Shown piece by piece: positions 9,380 through 22,177 of a DNA stretch of 64,000 nt (the stretch's first letter is position 1; the number at the start of each line of letters is the position of its first letter). A model generated the notes under the pieces. The model saw only the letters and a list, made by a program, of their open reading frames with translations, was not told where the DNA came from and did not search any database. The translations under genes were made by a program, and so were the position numbers. Origin of the DNA: Bacillus amyloliquefaciens DSM 7 = ATCC 23350 (GTDB taxonomy: Bacteria > Bacillota > Bacilli > Bacillales > Bacillaceae); the NCBI RefSeq assembly GCF_000196735.1, contig NC_014551.1, positions 2,475,001 through 2,539,000 on the forward strand, in the 5' to 3' direction.

Positions 9380-10735
9380 TTATGAAGACATGCGCATGTT
9401 CTGAGTCATTTCTTCCTCAACGACGCGGACGAATTGTCCTTCATTGTACGGATAGCCTGCTTTTTGAATTTTGACTTTAACAAGTTTGCCGATTAAATCT
9501 TCCGTGCCTTTGAAGACGACTTTCATGTAATTGTCCGTATAGCCGACGAACATGCCGTCTTCATCAGACTCTTTAAACGTCTCCTCCGGAATGATTTCCA
9601 GAACCTCTCCTTCGTAATCAGAGGCATATTCTTTGGCAAGCTGGTCAGACAGGGCAATCAGCTTGTGCACCCGTTCATTTTTCACATTCTCGTCAACCTG
9701 GTCTTCCATTCTGGCCGCAGGTGTTCCGGTGCGTTTGCTGTAAGGGAATACATGAAGCTCAGAAAACTTATGTTCTTTAATGAACCGGTATGTTTCCATA
9801 AATTCTTCTTCTGTTTCACCCGGGAAACCGACGATAACATCAGAAGTTACGGCAAGACCCGGCAGTGCTTCTTTCAGCTTATTTAAACGGTCAGCGAAAA
9901 ATTCCATCGTATATTTTCGTCTCATCCGTTTCAGCACGGTGTTTGATCCTGATTGAATCGGGATGTGAAGGTGGCGGACGATTTTATCAGACGCATCCAG
10001 CACTTCAATCACTTCATCAGTGATTTGGCTTGCTTCAATAGATGAAATTCTGATCCGTTTCAGTCCCTCTACACGTGTATCCAACTCACGAAGAAGCTTG
10101 GCAAAATTATAATCTTTCATATCTTCGCCGTAGCCGCCCGTATGAATCCCAGTCAGAACGATTTCTTTATAACCGGCATCCACCAGTTGCTGCGCCTGTT
10201 TAATGACTTCTTCAGGATCGCGGGAACGAAGCAGGCCGCGCGCCCAAGGAATAATGCAGAACGTACAGAAGTTGTTGCAGCCCTCTTGGATTTTCAATGA
10301 CGCTCTTGTCCGGTCAGTAAAAGCGGGAACATCCAGCTCTTCAAACACGCGTGCTTTCATAATGTTGCCGACACCGTTGATCGGCTGGCGCTCTTCCCTG
10401 TACTGCTCAATGTAGCCGAGCATTTTTTCACGATCCTGCGTGCCGACGACAATGTCAACACCCGGGATGGCCATAATTTCTGCCGGAGATGTTTGCGCAT
10501 AGCACCCTGTTACGCAGATTACGCCGTCAGGATTTTGGCGGATCGCCCTTCTGATGACTTGACGGCTTTTTTTATCTCCCGTGTTTGTTACCGTACATGT
10601 ATTAATGACATATACATCTGCTGTCTGTTCGAATTCTTTTCGTTCATAACCCGCATCTTTAAACAGCTGCCAGATTGCTTCTGTTTCATAATGATTGACC
10701 TTGCAGCCAAGGGTATGAAAAGCAACAGTTGCCAT
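9380..10735 (-). CDS. mtaB: tRNA t6A37 methylthiotransferase MtaB (YqeV)
   Basis: 451-aa radical-SAM methylthiotransferase. It has an N-terminal MTTase domain (CKVNHYE, INTCTVT, GCYAQ cysteines), a radical SAM CNNFCTFC motif, and a C-terminal TRAM domain. It converts t6A to ms2t6A at position 37 of tRNA, stabilising codon reading. The start codon overlaps the rsmE stop by one base, so it ends the hrcA-dnaK operon. Confidence 0.93.
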   Translation of the reverse strand: MATVAFHTLGCKVNHYETEAIWQLFKDAGYERKEFEQTADVYVINTCTVTNTGDKKSRQVIRRAIRQNPDGVICVTGCYAQTSPAEIMAIPGVDIVVGTQDREKMLGYIEQYREERQPINGVGNIMKARVFEELDVPAFTDRTRASLKIQEGCNNFCTFCIIPWARGLLRSRDPEEVIKQAQQLVDAGYKEIVLTGIHTGGYGEDMKDYNFAKLLRELDTRVEGLKRIRISSIEASQITDEVIEVLDASDKIVRHLHIPIQSGSNTVLKRMRRKYTMEFFADRLNKLKEALPGLAVTSDVIVGFPGETEEEFMETYRFIKEHKFSELHVFPYSKRTGTPAARMEDQVDENVKNERVHKLIALSDQLAKEYASDYEGEVLEIIPEETFKESDEDGMFVGYTDNYMKVVFKGTEDLIGKLVKVKIQKAGYPYNEGQFVRVVEEEMTQNMRMSS

Positions 10736-11505
10736 TACTGATCACCTCTTAATAACTCTGTATGATAGGAAACTGCGCTTAACGCGTAAAGCGGCGCAGT
10801 TTCAGTCCGTAAAATTCTCGGTCCGAGGCCGCATAAGACGGCGCCTTTTTCTGAAAGCTGCTGAACTTCAGACTCAGTCAGACCGCCTTCAGGGCCGAAT
10901 ACGATTAAAAGAGACGAACCTTGCGGAAGGCTTTTGAGTTCCGCGGCGAAAGCGCCCGTTTCTCCCTGCTTTGATGACTCCTCGTATGCAACGACACATT
11001 TATCGACATTCTCCGCCATCTCAAGCAGCTGCCGGAATGTATGAACGGTTTTCACTTCGGGAATTTCATTGCGGTACGATTGCTCCGCCGCTTCCTTCGC
11101 GATTTTCGCCCATCTCTCCCGCTTTTTCTTTGCCTTTTTGTCGTCAAGCTTAACGACGGATCGGGCGCCTTGAAAAGGGATGAACATACTTGCCCCGAGC
11201 TCGGTCCCTTTTTGGATAATCCACTCAAGCTTATCGCCTTTCGGAAGGCCGCTGGCGATCCTGATCTTTAACGGCAGTTCACGGTTTTCCCCCGTCCATT
11301 CAGCGACGCTGCATGATATATGATCTTTAGAAATCTCTTTGAGCAGGCATAGCGCTTCATGGCCGTCTTTCGAACAGCAGATAATCCGGCCTCCCGCACT
11401 CATTCTCATGACGTTGGCAATATGGTGGACGTCTTCCCCCGTGATGTGAAAATCGGGGGTTTCGTCCATCTCCTGCTTCGTGAGCTCGATAAAATATCGT
11501 TGCAT
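10735..11505 (-). CDS. rsmE: 16S rRNA m3U1498 methyltransferase RsmE (YqeU)
   Basis: 256 aa, SPOUT-class methyltransferase. It has an N-terminal PUA-like domain and a C-terminal knotted domain with VFGPEGGLTESE and LGPRILRTETAPLYALS. It methylates U1498 in the decoding centre. I chose the ATG at 11505, with AGGTG 9 nt upstream; a GTG at 11517 overlaps that site. Confidence 0.93.
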   Translation of the reverse strand: MQRYFIELTKQEMDETPDFHITGEDVHHIANVMRMSAGGRIICCSKDGHEALCLLKEISKDHISCSVAEWTGENRELPLKIRIASGLPKGDKLEWIIQKGTELGASMFIPFQGARSVVKLDDKKAKKKRERWAKIAKEAAEQSYRNEIPEVKTVHTFRQLLEMAENVDKCVVAYEESSKQGETGAFAAELKSLPQGSSLLIVFGPEGGLTESEVQQLSEKGAVLCGLGPRILRTETAPLYALSAVSYHTELLRGDQ

Positions 11506-11527
11506 ACGCTGTGACACCTACTAACTG

Positions 11528-12463
11528 TTATTTTTTCGCGATGATGCTGACCCAATCTTCCATAGACAGAATTTCTATGATGGTAAAGCCGGCTTTTTCC
11601 AACGCTTCTTTTACTTCCTGTTTTTTCTGGCCGATAATGCCTGAAGTAATAAAATGGCCTCCGTCTTTGAGCAGGTTGTACGCCTGCGATGTAAAGCGGA
11701 GAATCACTTCAGCCAAAATATTTGCGACAATGACATCATGTTCGCCCGTGATGCCGTCTAACAAATTATTCTGCTTCACTTCGGCCGTATCGCTCACTTT
11801 GTTCAATTTCACATTCAGACGCGCGCTTTCAACAGCGACCGGGTCAAGATCATACGCATGAACCGATTCAGCCTTAAGCATGGCGGCTGCGATGCTCAAA
11901 ATTCCAGAACCCGTGCCGACATCAATGACACGGTCTCCTTTTTGAACGATACGCTCAAGCGCCTGAATGCACAGAACGGTTGTCGGATGCGTTCCCGTAC
12001 CGAATGCCATGCCCGGATCCATTTCGATAATCAGTTCATCCGTATGCACCGGTGTATATGTTTCCCATGTGGGAACGATCGTGAACTTTTCAGAAATTTT
12101 CACAGGATGGTAATACTTTTTCCAAGCTGTCGCCCATTCCTCTTCATTAACCTCAGAAATGGTGATTTTGTTTCTGCCCAAATCAATATCGTACAGCAGC
12201 AGATTATTAATCGTCTCTTTAATGCCGTCGACCGTTTCGCCCAGGAAACTGTTGATCGGCAGATACGCTTTGACAATGACACCCTCATCGGGGTAATCAT
12301 TGGGGTCGAGCTGGTAGATTTCCCCGTAAACATTCTCACGCTCTTTCATTAAATCAAGCGGATCTTCGATGACAACCCCGCTCGCACCAGCTTCATGCAA
12401 AATATTTGAGATGGGTTCGACCGCTTCATGTGTTGTGTGAATGCTGATTTCGGACCATTTCAA
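11528..12463 (-). CDS. prmA: Ribosomal protein L11 methyltransferase PrmA (YqeT)
   Basis: 311-aa SAM-dependent methyltransferase. It has an N-terminal L11-binding region and a Rossmann catalytic domain with [10 protein letters not shown] and NNLLDG. It methylates ribosomal protein L11. A TTG start at 12463 with AGGAG 9 nt upstream gives the family length. It lies in the heat-shock operon after dnaJ. Confidence 0.93.
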   Translation of the reverse strand: MKWSEISIHTTHEAVEPISNILHEAGASGVVIEDPLDLMKERENVYGEIYQLDPNDYPDEGVIVKAYLPINSFLGETVDGIKETINNLLLYDIDLGRNKITISEVNEEEWATAWKKYYHPVKISEKFTIVPTWETYTPVHTDELIIEMDPGMAFGTGTHPTTVLCIQALERIVQKGDRVIDVGTGSGILSIAAAMLKAESVHAYDLDPVAVESARLNVKLNKVSDTAEVKQNNLLDGITGEHDVIVANILAEVILRFTSQAYNLLKDGGHFITSGIIGQKKQEVKEALEKAGFTIIEILSMEDWVSIIAKK

Positions 12464-12486
12464 AACTACCAACTCCTATCCAATCA

Positions 12487-13614
12487 TTACTCGCCTTTAA
12501 ATGCGCGTTTTACTTTGTCAAAGAAACTCATTTCTTGTTCATCCAGCAGGTTACCGCTCACTTCAGCAAACTCGCGGATGATGTCTTTTTGTTTATCTGT
12601 CAGATTTGTCGGTGTGACGACGCGGACGACAATGTGCTGGTCGCCTTGTCCGTAGCCCCGGACATTCTGCACGCCTTTGCCTCTTAATCTGAATTTTGTG
12701 CCGGTTTGTGTGCCGGCAGGAATTTTCAATTTCACTTTTCCGTGAAGCGTCGGCACTTCCACTTCGTCTCCGAGTGCCGCTTGGGCAAACGTTAACGGCA
12801 TTTCACAGTAAATATCATCTCCGTCACGCTCAAAGAACTCGTGGGCGCGCACATGGAATACGACAAACAGATCTCCCGGAGGACCTCCGTTTACACCCGG
12901 TTCACCTTGACCCGGAACGCGCAGCTGCTGTCCGTCGTCCACACCGGCAGGGATCGTAACGTTGATTTTTTTCCGTTTTTTCACTTTGCCCGTGCCGCCG
13001 CAGTCCGCACACTTGTTTTTGATGATTTTCCCTGTTCCTTCACAGTGGTGGCAGACTCTTCGGTTAAGCACTTTGCCAAACGGCGTGTTCTGTTCGACAT
13101 TCAGCTGGCCTGAACCTCCGCAGTGCGAGCACGTTTCCGGCTTTGTTCCCGGCTTTGCGCCAGAGCCTTTACATGTTTCGCAATTCTCTTCGCGGGGAAT
13201 TTCAATGATCGTCTCTTTTCCGAAAGCCGCATCTTCAAATGACAGTGTCATTGTATACTGCAGATCAGCGCCTTGCCGCGGTGCATTCGGATCACGGCGT
13301 CTCGTGCCGCCGCCGAAAATGCTTGAGAAGATGTCATCGAAACCGAAACCGCCGAAGTCTCCCCCGCCGCCGAATCCGCCTCCGAAGCCCTGATTAGGGT
13401 CAGTATGGCCGAATTGATCATATTGAGCGCGTTTTTGGTCGTCTGAGAGCGCTTCGTATGCTTCTTTTACCTCTTTGAATTTTTCATCTGCTCCGGATTC
13501 TTTATTGATATCAGGATGATATTTTTTTGAAAGCTTCCGATAGGCTTTTTTGATTTCATCCTTTGAAGCGCTCTTACTTACTCCAAGCACTTCATAGTAA
13601 TCACGCTTACTCAT
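12487..13614 (-). CDS. dnaJ: Chaperone protein DnaJ
   Basis: 375-aa type I Hsp40: J domain with HPD (about residue 33), Gly/Phe-rich linker, and four CxxCxGxG zinc repeats ([32 protein letters not shown]). A beta-sandwich substrate domain completes it. It delivers clients to DnaK and stimulates its ATPase. Fourth gene of the hrcA operon, separated from dnaK by an internal hairpin. Confidence 0.98.
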   Translation of the reverse strand: MSKRDYYEVLGVSKSASKDEIKKAYRKLSKKYHPDINKESGADEKFKEVKEAYEALSDDQKRAQYDQFGHTDPNQGFGGGFGGGGDFGGFGFDDIFSSIFGGGTRRRDPNAPRQGADLQYTMTLSFEDAAFGKETIIEIPREENCETCKGSGAKPGTKPETCSHCGGSGQLNVEQNTPFGKVLNRRVCHHCEGTGKIIKNKCADCGGTGKVKKRKKINVTIPAGVDDGQQLRVPGQGEPGVNGGPPGDLFVVFHVRAHEFFERDGDDIYCEMPLTFAQAALGDEVEVPTLHGKVKLKIPAGTQTGTKFRLRGKGVQNVRGYGQGDQHIVVRVVTPTNLTDKQKDIIREFAEVSGNLLDEQEMSFFDKVKRAFKGE

Positions 13615-13700
13615 CTCGCTTCACTCTCCCGAATTTCTCACATAAATTAGATTGTATCATTTTGAATTATGTTTTTTCAATTCCTTTTATCCCGGGCAAG

Positions 13701-13739
13701 AAAAAAAGTCAAAGCCAAGAGATGCCTGACTTTGACTTT
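13701..13739 (-). terminator. Hairpin between dnaK and dnaJ
   Basis: AAAGTCAAAG/CTTTGACTTT stem followed on the minus strand by a T run. It is likely a partial terminator that lowers dnaJ and downstream expression relative to dnaK. Confidence 0.75.
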
Positions 13740-13793
13740 CTGTCTGTTGAATCAGAATATGCTGTGTGTTCTTCCGCTTTCTGCGGAAAGAAC

Positions 13794-15638
<1,845 letters not shown>

Positions 15639-15656
15639 TTACCTCCTGCTATGTAG

Positions 15657-16223
15657 TTATTGATTCACTTTTACCATTGAAGGACGGATAACGCGATCCT
15701 TCAGTTTGTAGCCTTTTTGCAGTTCTTCGATAACAATATTGCTGCCGAAGTTTTCATCTTCGACCTGCATTACGGCTTGGTGAAGGTTCGGATCAAATTC
15801 CTGACCGACAGCTTCGATGGCTTCAACGCCTTCTTTTTCAAGGGCGTCTATCAGCTGGCGGCGGACCATTTCCATACCTTGCAGCAAGCTTTTTGTCTGC
15901 TCGCTTTCAGCTTCTACCTGTAAAGCCCGTTCAAAGTTGTCGAGAGCCGGAAGGATTTCCGTTACGACGTTTTGAGAACGGTATTTCTGAGCAGCTTCCA
16001 TTTCAAGGCGGCTGCGTCGTTTATAGTTTTCAAAGTCTGCTTGAACACGCAAAAGCTTGTTTTCTTTTTCATCAAGCAAACCCTGCAATTCATCAATTTG
16101 GTGCTGAAGGTCTTCTTCCTGACCAACGGTTTCTTCATGCTGTTCTTCTGAAGCGGCTTGTTCTGTCATTTCTTCTTGTTCTGCTGCTTCAACCTGTTCT
16201 GCGGTTTGTTTTTCTTCTGACAT
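15657..16223 (-). CDS. grpE: Nucleotide exchange factor GrpE
   Basis: 188 aa with a charged Glu/Gln-rich N-terminus, a long coiled coil and the C-terminal beta domain ([16 protein letters not shown]). It releases ADP from DnaK. The start at MSEEKQT (16223) follows GAGGGAGGTG; the longer open frame adds six unlikely residues. Confidence 0.97.
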   Translation of the reverse strand: MSEEKQTAEQVEAAEQEEMTEQAASEEQHEETVGQEEDLQHQIDELQGLLDEKENKLLRVQADFENYKRRSRLEMEAAQKYRSQNVVTEILPALDNFERALQVEAESEQTKSLLQGMEMVRRQLIDALEKEGVEAIEAVGQEFDPNLHQAVMQVEDENFGSNIVIEELQKGYKLKDRVIRPSMVKVNQ

Positions 16224-16282
16224 TGTGTTCACCTCCCTCAAATGCTGTAAAAAGATGACTGAAAATGATTGCCAAAATTCCC

Positions 16283-17314
16283 TTATTCATCATACAAACT
16301 TGTGAATGCTTTTGACAAGTCCGAAGTCACGTGCTGCAGCAGGCTGACGACTCTTGAATAATTCATGCGTGTCGGCCCGATGATGGCGATTGATCCGATC
16401 TGCTTCGTATCAACAGTATAGGTGGCCGTGATTAAGCTGCAGTTTTCCATTTCTTCGTAGTCATTTTCTTTCCCGATTTTGATTGAAATCCCGGCTTTTG
16501 ATGACTGAAACAGCTTCAGAACATCCTGCTCTTTTTCAATTAAGGATAAGAGCGAGCGGACCCGTTCAATATCGTGGAACTCCGGCTGATTCAGCATATT
16601 GATTTTTCCGCCGAAAAACAATTTCTCAACATGGGTCGCCGGATGGAATGTGGATCGGAGCGATTCGAGAATGCTGTCATAGTTGGCAATATGCTGCCTT
16701 AAATATGTGACAACCTCTTTAAAAATACGCTCATTCAGTTCGTCCATCGGCACGCCCGCTAATCGATCGTTTAATATATTGACCAGTTTTTCAATATCGG
16801 CCAAATCCACTTTAGCCGGAAAATTGATGGTGCGGTTTTCGACATGACCCGTGTTCGTGACGAGGATGGCGACCGCCTTATCCGGCTGGATCGGAACGAT
16901 TTGAATCTGTTTAAGATAGTTCTCGCTCAGCGTCGGCCCGAGGACAATCGATGTGTAGTTTGTCAGATCGGACAGGATTTGCGCTGATTTTTGGACTGTT
17001 TTTTCCAGCTCGAAGATTTTTTCTTTAAATATCGAGTGAATTAAATCCAGATCGGTTTTTGTCAGCTTGACGGGTGACAGCAAATGATCGACATAATACC
17101 TGTACCCTTTTTCCGACGGAATCCGTCCTGAGGATGAATGGGTTTTTTCAATAAAGCCCAATTCCTCCAAGTCAGCCATCTCGTTTCTGATCGTTGCAGA
17201 GCTGAATGTAATCTCGTCTTTTTTTGAAAGAGTTCTTGATCCTACAGGCTGCGCTGATTGTATAAAATCATTAATAATCACTTGCAGGATCAACAGCTGA
17301 CGATTTGTTAACAT
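16283..17314 (-). CDS. hrcA: Heat-inducible transcription repressor HrcA
   Basis: 343-aa repressor. An N-terminal winged helix ([32 protein letters not shown]) binds CIRCE and is followed by a GAF-like domain. First gene of the class I heat-shock operon. The start at 17314 gives the known family length; the upstream ATG at 17335 would overlap the CIRCE operator. It represses its own operon and depends on GroEL for activity in Bacillus. Confidence 0.97.
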   Translation of the reverse strand: MLTNRQLLILQVIINDFIQSAQPVGSRTLSKKDEITFSSATIRNEMADLEELGFIEKTHSSSGRIPSEKGYRYYVDHLLSPVKLTKTDLDLIHSIFKEKIFELEKTVQKSAQILSDLTNYTSIVLGPTLSENYLKQIQIVPIQPDKAVAILVTNTGHVENRTINFPAKVDLADIEKLVNILNDRLAGVPMDELNERIFKEVVTYLRQHIANYDSILESLRSTFHPATHVEKLFFGGKINMLNQPEFHDIERVRSLLSLIEKEQDVLKLFQSSKAGISIKIGKENDYEEMENCSLITATYTVDTKQIGSIAIIGPTRMNYSRVVSLLQHVTSDLSKAFTSLYDE

Positions 17315-17328
17315 CATCATCACCCCTG

Positions 17329-17355
17329 TTAGCACTCAAGGTCAGCGAGTGCTAA
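17329..17355. promoter_or_regulatory. CIRCE operator of the hrcA-grpE-dnaK-dnaJ operon
   Basis: Perfect CIRCE: TTAGCACTC, 9-nt spacer, GAGTGCTAA. It sits between the hrcA start and an upstream TTGACA (-35-like, 17389-17394 on the minus strand), so HrcA binding would block transcription and lie in the 5' leader RNA. Confidence 0.98.
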
Positions 17356-17394
17356 TTCTATATCAAAAGTAACAAACCAAAAGAAAAATGTCAA

Positions 17395-18534
17395 TTATAA
17401 CTCACCCAAAAAAGCGCCAAAAACCTCATTTCCTAATAATTTGCCCTCATGCGTTAATGCAACCGATTCTTCCGTGTCACAGATCAGGCCTTTTTCGGTT
17501 AAATCTTTGAGAACATCGGGAAACAGTTCGTCAACCGAGCGTCCGAATTTATCGAGAAAAGCTTGCTTTTGTACGCCGGACATTTTTCTGAGACCGAGGA
17601 ACATTTCTTCTTCAATCTGCTCCTCACGTGTCACCTCGTGCGTGTCACGATAAGGCAGCCCCTTTTCTTCGATGAGCTGAATGTAATGTTTCACAGGCCC
17701 GGCGTTGACGGTGCGCGTGCCGCTGATATACCCGTGAGCGCCTGCGCCAAAACCGAAATACGCTTCATTGCTCCAATACGTCAGATTATGCTGCGACTCG
17801 TATCCGGGCTTTGCAAAGTTACTGATCTCGTATTGACGGATGCCCGCTTCACTCATCTGCCTCATGACCGTTTCATACATCTCGGCCTCTTGTTCTTGCG
17901 CCGGGAGATGCAGACGGCCTTTTTGCATTAAATTATAAAACACCGTTTTCGGCTCTACGATCAGCGAGTAAACGGAATAATGCTCCGCATCAAGAGACAA
18001 AGCCGTTTTGACGGAATTGTCAAGGTCGGCCAGCGTCTGACCCGGCAGGCCGAACATCAAATCGAGACTGATGTTGTCGAAGCCGAGAGCCCTCGCTCGT
18101 TCAAAGGAAGTGAATACGTCCTTTTGTTTATGCACTCTGCCGATTTTTTGTAAAAGCTCATCTTCAAAGGTTTGAACACCGAAGCTCAGCCTGTTGACAC
18201 CGGCATTTTTCATGATTTTTAATTTTTCCGGGGACAAATCATCCGGATTCGCTTCCGCGGCAAATTCTATGAGTCCGTCAGAAGGTTTCAGCACACGGTG
18301 AATGGAATCCATCAATTTTTCCAGCTGGTCGGGTGAGAGCGATGTCGGCGTGCCTCCCCCGATAAAAATCGTGCGGAGATCGGGGCGTCCCGTCCGTTCT
18401 ATTGTGTTTATCATTTCCTTTTCGAGTGAGTTTAAGTACTCATCGACAGGCTGGCTCTGAATAAAATATTTATTGAAATCGCAATAGTGGCAGATATGCT
18501 CACAAAACGGAATATGAATATAAGCTGATTTCAT
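17395..18534 (-). CDS. hemW: Radical SAM heme chaperone HemW (HemN-like)
   Basis: 379 aa. The radical-SAM motif is CEHICHYC near residue 10, with the following Phe-rich segment and GGGTPTSL, AEANPDDL and LMFGLPGQT. The cysteine spacing and length fit HemW, which handles heme, rather than true coproporphyrinogen dehydrogenase. It sits between lepA and hrcA, as in other Bacilli. Confidence 0.92.
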   Translation of the reverse strand: MKSAYIHIPFCEHICHYCDFNKYFIQSQPVDEYLNSLEKEMINTIERTGRPDLRTIFIGGGTPTSLSPDQLEKLMDSIHRVLKPSDGLIEFAAEANPDDLSPEKLKIMKNAGVNRLSFGVQTFEDELLQKIGRVHKQKDVFTSFERARALGFDNISLDLMFGLPGQTLADLDNSVKTALSLDAEHYSVYSLIVEPKTVFYNLMQKGRLHLPAQEQEAEMYETVMRQMSEAGIRQYEISNFAKPGYESQHNLTYWSNEAYFGFGAGAHGYISGTRTVNAGPVKHYIQLIEEKGLPYRDTHEVTREEQIEEEMFLGLRKMSGVQKQAFLDKFGRSVDELFPDVLKDLTEKGLICDTEESVALTHEGKLLGNEVFGAFLGEL

Positions 18535-18559
18535 TTTGAAACACCTTCTTCTTTACAGA

Positions 18560-18592
18560 AAGAAGCCGCAGCGCGGGACTGCGGCGGCTTCC
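18560..18592 (-). terminator. GC-rich hairpin after lepA
   Basis: GAAGCCGCcG/CTGCGGCTTC-type stem just past the lepA stop on the minus strand, followed by TTTCTGT. It is a probable terminator or attenuator before hemW. Confidence 0.65.
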
Positions 18593-18593
18593 G

Positions 18594-20429
18594 TTATTTT
18601 TTCGGGCTGTCATCCATTTTAAGAACGGCCATAAACGCTTCCTGCGGCACTTCTACCGAGCCGACCTGCTTCATCCGGCGTTTTCCTTCTTTTTGTTTTT
18701 CAAGAAGCTTCCGTTTCCGCGAGATGTCTCCTCCGTAACATTTTGCAAGGACGTTTTTCCGCATGGCCTTAATGGTTGAGCGGGCCACGATTTTCTGTCC
18801 GATCGCTGCCTGTACGGGCACTTCGAATTGCTGGCGGGGAATCAATTCTTTCAATTTTTCGACGATGACTTTCCCGCGCTCGTATGCGTAATCGCGGTGC
18901 ACGATAAATGACAGCGCATCAATTTTTTCTGCATTCAGCATAATGTCCATTTTGACGAGTTTGGACGGTTTGTAGCCGATCAGCTCGTAATCGAAAGAGG
19001 CGTACCCTTTCGTGCTGGATTTCAGCTGATCAAAAAATTCATATACGATTTCCGCAAGAGGCATCTCATATACAATGCTGACCCGGTTGGCGTCTAAGTA
19101 CTGCATATCGATAAAGTTGCCCCGTTTCCCCTGGCAAAGCTCCATAACCGCTCCGACGTAATCGTTCGGAACCATCATCGTCGCTTTGACATAAGGTTCT
19201 TCCACCCGCTCTATTTTTTGCGGGTCAGGCATGTTTGACGGGTTATCCACGATGATCTTTTCGCCGTCCGTCATATAAACGTCATAAATAACGCTCGGCG
19301 CGGTCGTAATAAGGTCAATTTTAAATTCCCGTTCAATCCGCTCTTGAATGATTTCCATGTGAAGCATTCCTAAAAAACCGCAGCGGAAACCGAAGCCGAG
19401 GGCTTGTGACGTCTCCGCCTCGTATTGAAGAGATGAATCGTTCAATTCAAGTTTTTCCAGAGCTTCGCGCAAATCATTATATTTGGCTGTGTCAATCGGA
19501 TAAAGTCCGCAGTATACCATCGGATTGAGTTTGCGGTAGCCCGGAAGCGCTTCTGCCGCAGGCTTAACCGCGCTCGTGATCGTATCACCGACACGGGTGT
19601 CGCCGACGTTTTTGATTGCGGCTGTCAAATAGCCTACGTCACCGACTGTCAATTCGTCAGCCGGCTGCGCTTTCGGCGTAAAGACGCCGACTTCAATGAC
19701 TTCAAACTCTTTTCCGGTTGCCATCATTTTAATTTTCTGGCCCGGTTTGACCGTTCCTTCTACGACTCTGATATACGCGACGACTCCGCGGTACGCGTCA
19801 TAAAGCGAGTCAAAGATGAGCGCTTTCAGCGGAGCTTCCGGATCTCCCGCGGGAGCCGGCACTTTTTCTACGATCTGTTCTAAAATGTCTTCGATGCCGA
19901 TGCCCGCTTTCGCTGAAGCGAGGACGGCGTCTGAAGCGTCAAGGCCGATAACGTCCTCAACCTCTTGACGCACACGTTCTGGCTCTGCGCTCGGAAGATC
20001 GATTTTATTAATGACAGGAAGAATCTCAAGATCATTATCAAGCGCCAGATAGACGTTCGCCAATGTCTGCGCTTCTATTCCCTGAGCCGCATCAACAACG
20101 AGAATCGCGCCTTCACAGGCAGCCAGGCTTCGCGAAACTTCATATGTAAAGTCGACGTGTCCGGGCGTGTCGATGAGATGGAATATATATTCTTCTCCGT
20201 CTTTTGCTTTGTATTTCAGCTGAACGGAATTTAATTTGATGGTAATTCCCCGTTCGCGTTCAAGGTCCATTGAATCAAGCAATTGTTCTTTCATTTCCCG
20301 CTGGGTGATCGCCGATGTTTTTTCTAAAATCCGATCCGCCAAGGTCGATTTGCCGTGGTCTATATGGGCGATGATGGAGAAATTCCGGATTCTTGACTGC
20401 CTCTCTAAACGCTTTTCTTTATCTGTCAC
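18594..20429 (-). CDS. lepA: Elongation factor 4 (LepA)
   Basis: 611-aa translational GTPase: AHIDHGKST (P loop), DTPGHVDF and NKIDLPSA, then EF-G-like domains and the LepA-specific C-terminal domain ending near [20 protein letters not shown]. It acts on ribosomes, in back-translocation or assembly. Full length. Confidence 0.98.
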   Translation of the reverse strand: MTDKEKRLERQSRIRNFSIIAHIDHGKSTLADRILEKTSAITQREMKEQLLDSMDLERERGITIKLNSVQLKYKAKDGEEYIFHLIDTPGHVDFTYEVSRSLAACEGAILVVDAAQGIEAQTLANVYLALDNDLEILPVINKIDLPSAEPERVRQEVEDVIGLDASDAVLASAKAGIGIEDILEQIVEKVPAPAGDPEAPLKALIFDSLYDAYRGVVAYIRVVEGTVKPGQKIKMMATGKEFEVIEVGVFTPKAQPADELTVGDVGYLTAAIKNVGDTRVGDTITSAVKPAAEALPGYRKLNPMVYCGLYPIDTAKYNDLREALEKLELNDSSLQYEAETSQALGFGFRCGFLGMLHMEIIQERIEREFKIDLITTAPSVIYDVYMTDGEKIIVDNPSNMPDPQKIERVEEPYVKATMMVPNDYVGAVMELCQGKRGNFIDMQYLDANRVSIVYEMPLAEIVYEFFDQLKSSTKGYASFDYELIGYKPSKLVKMDIMLNAEKIDALSFIVHRDYAYERGKVIVEKLKELIPRQQFEVPVQAAIGQKIVARSTIKAMRKNVLAKCYGGDISRKRKLLEKQKEGKRRMKQVGSVEVPQEAFMAVLKMDDSPKK

Positions 20430-20513
20430 AATCTATCACTCCTACTATTAAACGCAAAATACACTAGCTTAGATTATATCAATAGGATTGTAAACATTCA
20501 ATTAAAACAAGAA

Positions 20514-20552
20514 AGAGAAAAGCTTCCTTTAAGGAATCATCCGCTTTTCTCT
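20514..20552 (-). terminator. Terminator after yqxA
   Basis: AGAGAAAAGC/GCTTTTCTCT stem with a T-rich tail on the minus strand, just downstream of the yqxA stop. Confidence 0.78.
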
Positions 20553-20561
20553 TCATCAATG

Positions 20562-20900
20562 CTATCGGTTCAGTTTCGAAACCCACTCGTACATCGCCTG
20601 CGCCGAGTCCGTCACGGTATTTGAAAGGGTTTCTCCCGCTTTTGAAAACAGGTTGAAGGTTTCCGCCTGTTCCAGCTGTTTTTGTTTTTCTTCCAGATCT
20701 TTCGCCGTAACGGTTTGCCCCAAAATGGAAGCTTCTTTTTCCTGTCCTTCTCCGCCGCCGAGCGTGAATGCTCCTTTTAAGGAGGGATCTTTGTATCCTT
20801 TCATATCAAGCATTCCGCTGTTTGCCTGCTGCATGCCGAACAAAACGCCGAAAAACATGACAATGGCGATCAGCAGGCATTTGCCGGTAAAACGGATCAT
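20562..20900 (-). CDS. yqxA: Hypothetical membrane-anchored protein YqxA
   Basis: 112 aa with one N-terminal membrane segment (CLLIAIVMFFGVLFG) and a soluble Gln/Glu/Lys-rich remainder. The ATG at 20900 with an AGGTG site gives the B. subtilis length; the longer open frame overlaps spoIIP. It is co-transcribed with spoIIP, suggesting sporulation expression. Function unknown. Confidence 0.88.
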   Translation of the reverse strand: MIRFTGKCLLIAIVMFFGVLFGMQQANSGMLDMKGYKDPSLKGAFTLGGGEGQEKEASILGQTVTAKDLEEKQKQLEQAETFNLFSKAGETLSNTVTDSAQAMYEWVSKLNR

Positions 20901-20916
20901 TCGAATCACCTGATTT

Positions 20917-22110
20917 CTATTGTTTTTTCTTCTCTCCTGATTGCGAGCTGACCTTGTCTGCATCCCAGTACAGTTCGCTGAACACATCGGCCACGGCATC
21001 TGATGCGCGCCTCAGTTCTTCAAGATTGTTATCCACGCCCCCGAATTCCAGCAGAAGCGACCTGTCGTTTAAATCCTGGTTGTATACTCCATTATCTCCC
21101 GGAGAGCCTTTTGATAAAACACCGACGCTTAAGCCGGGGTATTTTTTCTCCATCAGCTTATGAAGTTCACTTGCGAGTTTATAGTTTTCTTCAAAATTAG
21201 CGCTTTTTTTGCCGACCACGATGGCGACTCTGGCATAGCTTTTTCCTTTGATGTCGGCTGTCGTATTTTTCTTGCGGCGGGAATCCCGGTGAATGTCTAT
21301 GGTATATTGCAGATTTTTATTTTTGGCGAGCGCGCTTTTTACGACCGGCCTTGATTCGTCATAGCTTCGCGCATAATTTAAGCCGTCTTTGTTCAGGCGG
21401 GCCTGAATGTCGGTTTTATCTACGGTCGCTCCTACACCTTGCGCTTCAAGCGCTTTTCCGAACATATCTCCGACAAGCGTGACATTGGCCTTCGAATGGC
21501 GGGCGTTATCAGGATTTGTTTCCCCCTTTAACAGAGGAAGATAAGATTCGGTATTATGAGTGTGGTAAATAAAAACGACTTTTTTGCTGCCTGTTGAATG
21601 TTTCGGCGGCGCCGTTTCTTCTTTTTTCGTTTTGTTTTCGATTTCTGCCAGGTTCACTTCTTTTTCTTTTTCCATCACCTTCGACGGCGGCGGAGATTCA
21701 GCAGGCATATTCGTATAATCCGTCCCCTGCCCCGCCAGAAGGATCTCCGTATCGTATTGGGCAAATCCCGGCAGCTCACGTCCCAAGAAACTCCGCGGGT
21801 CTTCCATATTAATACTTGTCGCCAGTTTTAAGGAAAGCCGGGACAACTGAAAAGAGTCTTTTTCAGGAAGCTCTGAGGCGAAATAATGATTTTCCATACC
21901 GAGGAGGTGTGCAAACGCGTCACCCGGAAGTTCTCCGGCAATTCCGTGAAGAGAATCCGAAGAAAGCCTCAGTTCAGGGCGAAGCGATGTGAGCACACCC
22001 GATAATACGAAAATAACGATAAGGCTTGTCATAAACAAAAACATGCCCTTGAGCGCATTTCCACCGTTTACTGCAACGACAATTTGACGGTTTCTGCGTT
22101 TTTTTCTCAT
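20917..22110 (-). CDS. spoIIP: Stage II sporulation protein P (peptidoglycan amidase/endopeptidase)
   Basis: 397 aa. An N-terminal membrane anchor (MFLFMTSLIVIFVLSG) precedes an extracytoplasmic SpoIIP domain with zinc-ligand motifs YHTHNTES and DIHRDS, plus LLEFGGVDN. With SpoIID and SpoIIM it thins septal peptidoglycan and drives engulfment. It follows gpr, as in B. subtilis. Confidence 0.96.
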   Translation of the reverse strand: MRKKRRNRQIVVAVNGGNALKGMFLFMTSLIVIFVLSGVLTSLRPELRLSSDSLHGIAGELPGDAFAHLLGMENHYFASELPEKDSFQLSRLSLKLATSINMEDPRSFLGRELPGFAQYDTEILLAGQGTDYTNMPAESPPPSKVMEKEKEVNLAEIENKTKKEETAPPKHSTGSKKVVFIYHTHNTESYLPLLKGETNPDNARHSKANVTLVGDMFGKALEAQGVGATVDKTDIQARLNKDGLNYARSYDESRPVVKSALAKNKNLQYTIDIHRDSRRKKNTTADIKGKSYARVAIVVGKKSANFEENYKLASELHKLMEKKYPGLSVGVLSKGSPGDNGVYNQDLNDRSLLLEFGGVDNNLEELRRASDAVADVFSELYWDADKVSSQSGEKKKQ

Positions 22111-22177
22111 GATTTGAATCCCTCCAGCGCTTGTCTAGTAATTACTCTATGAACAAGCTAGAGGAGGTAGAACCATT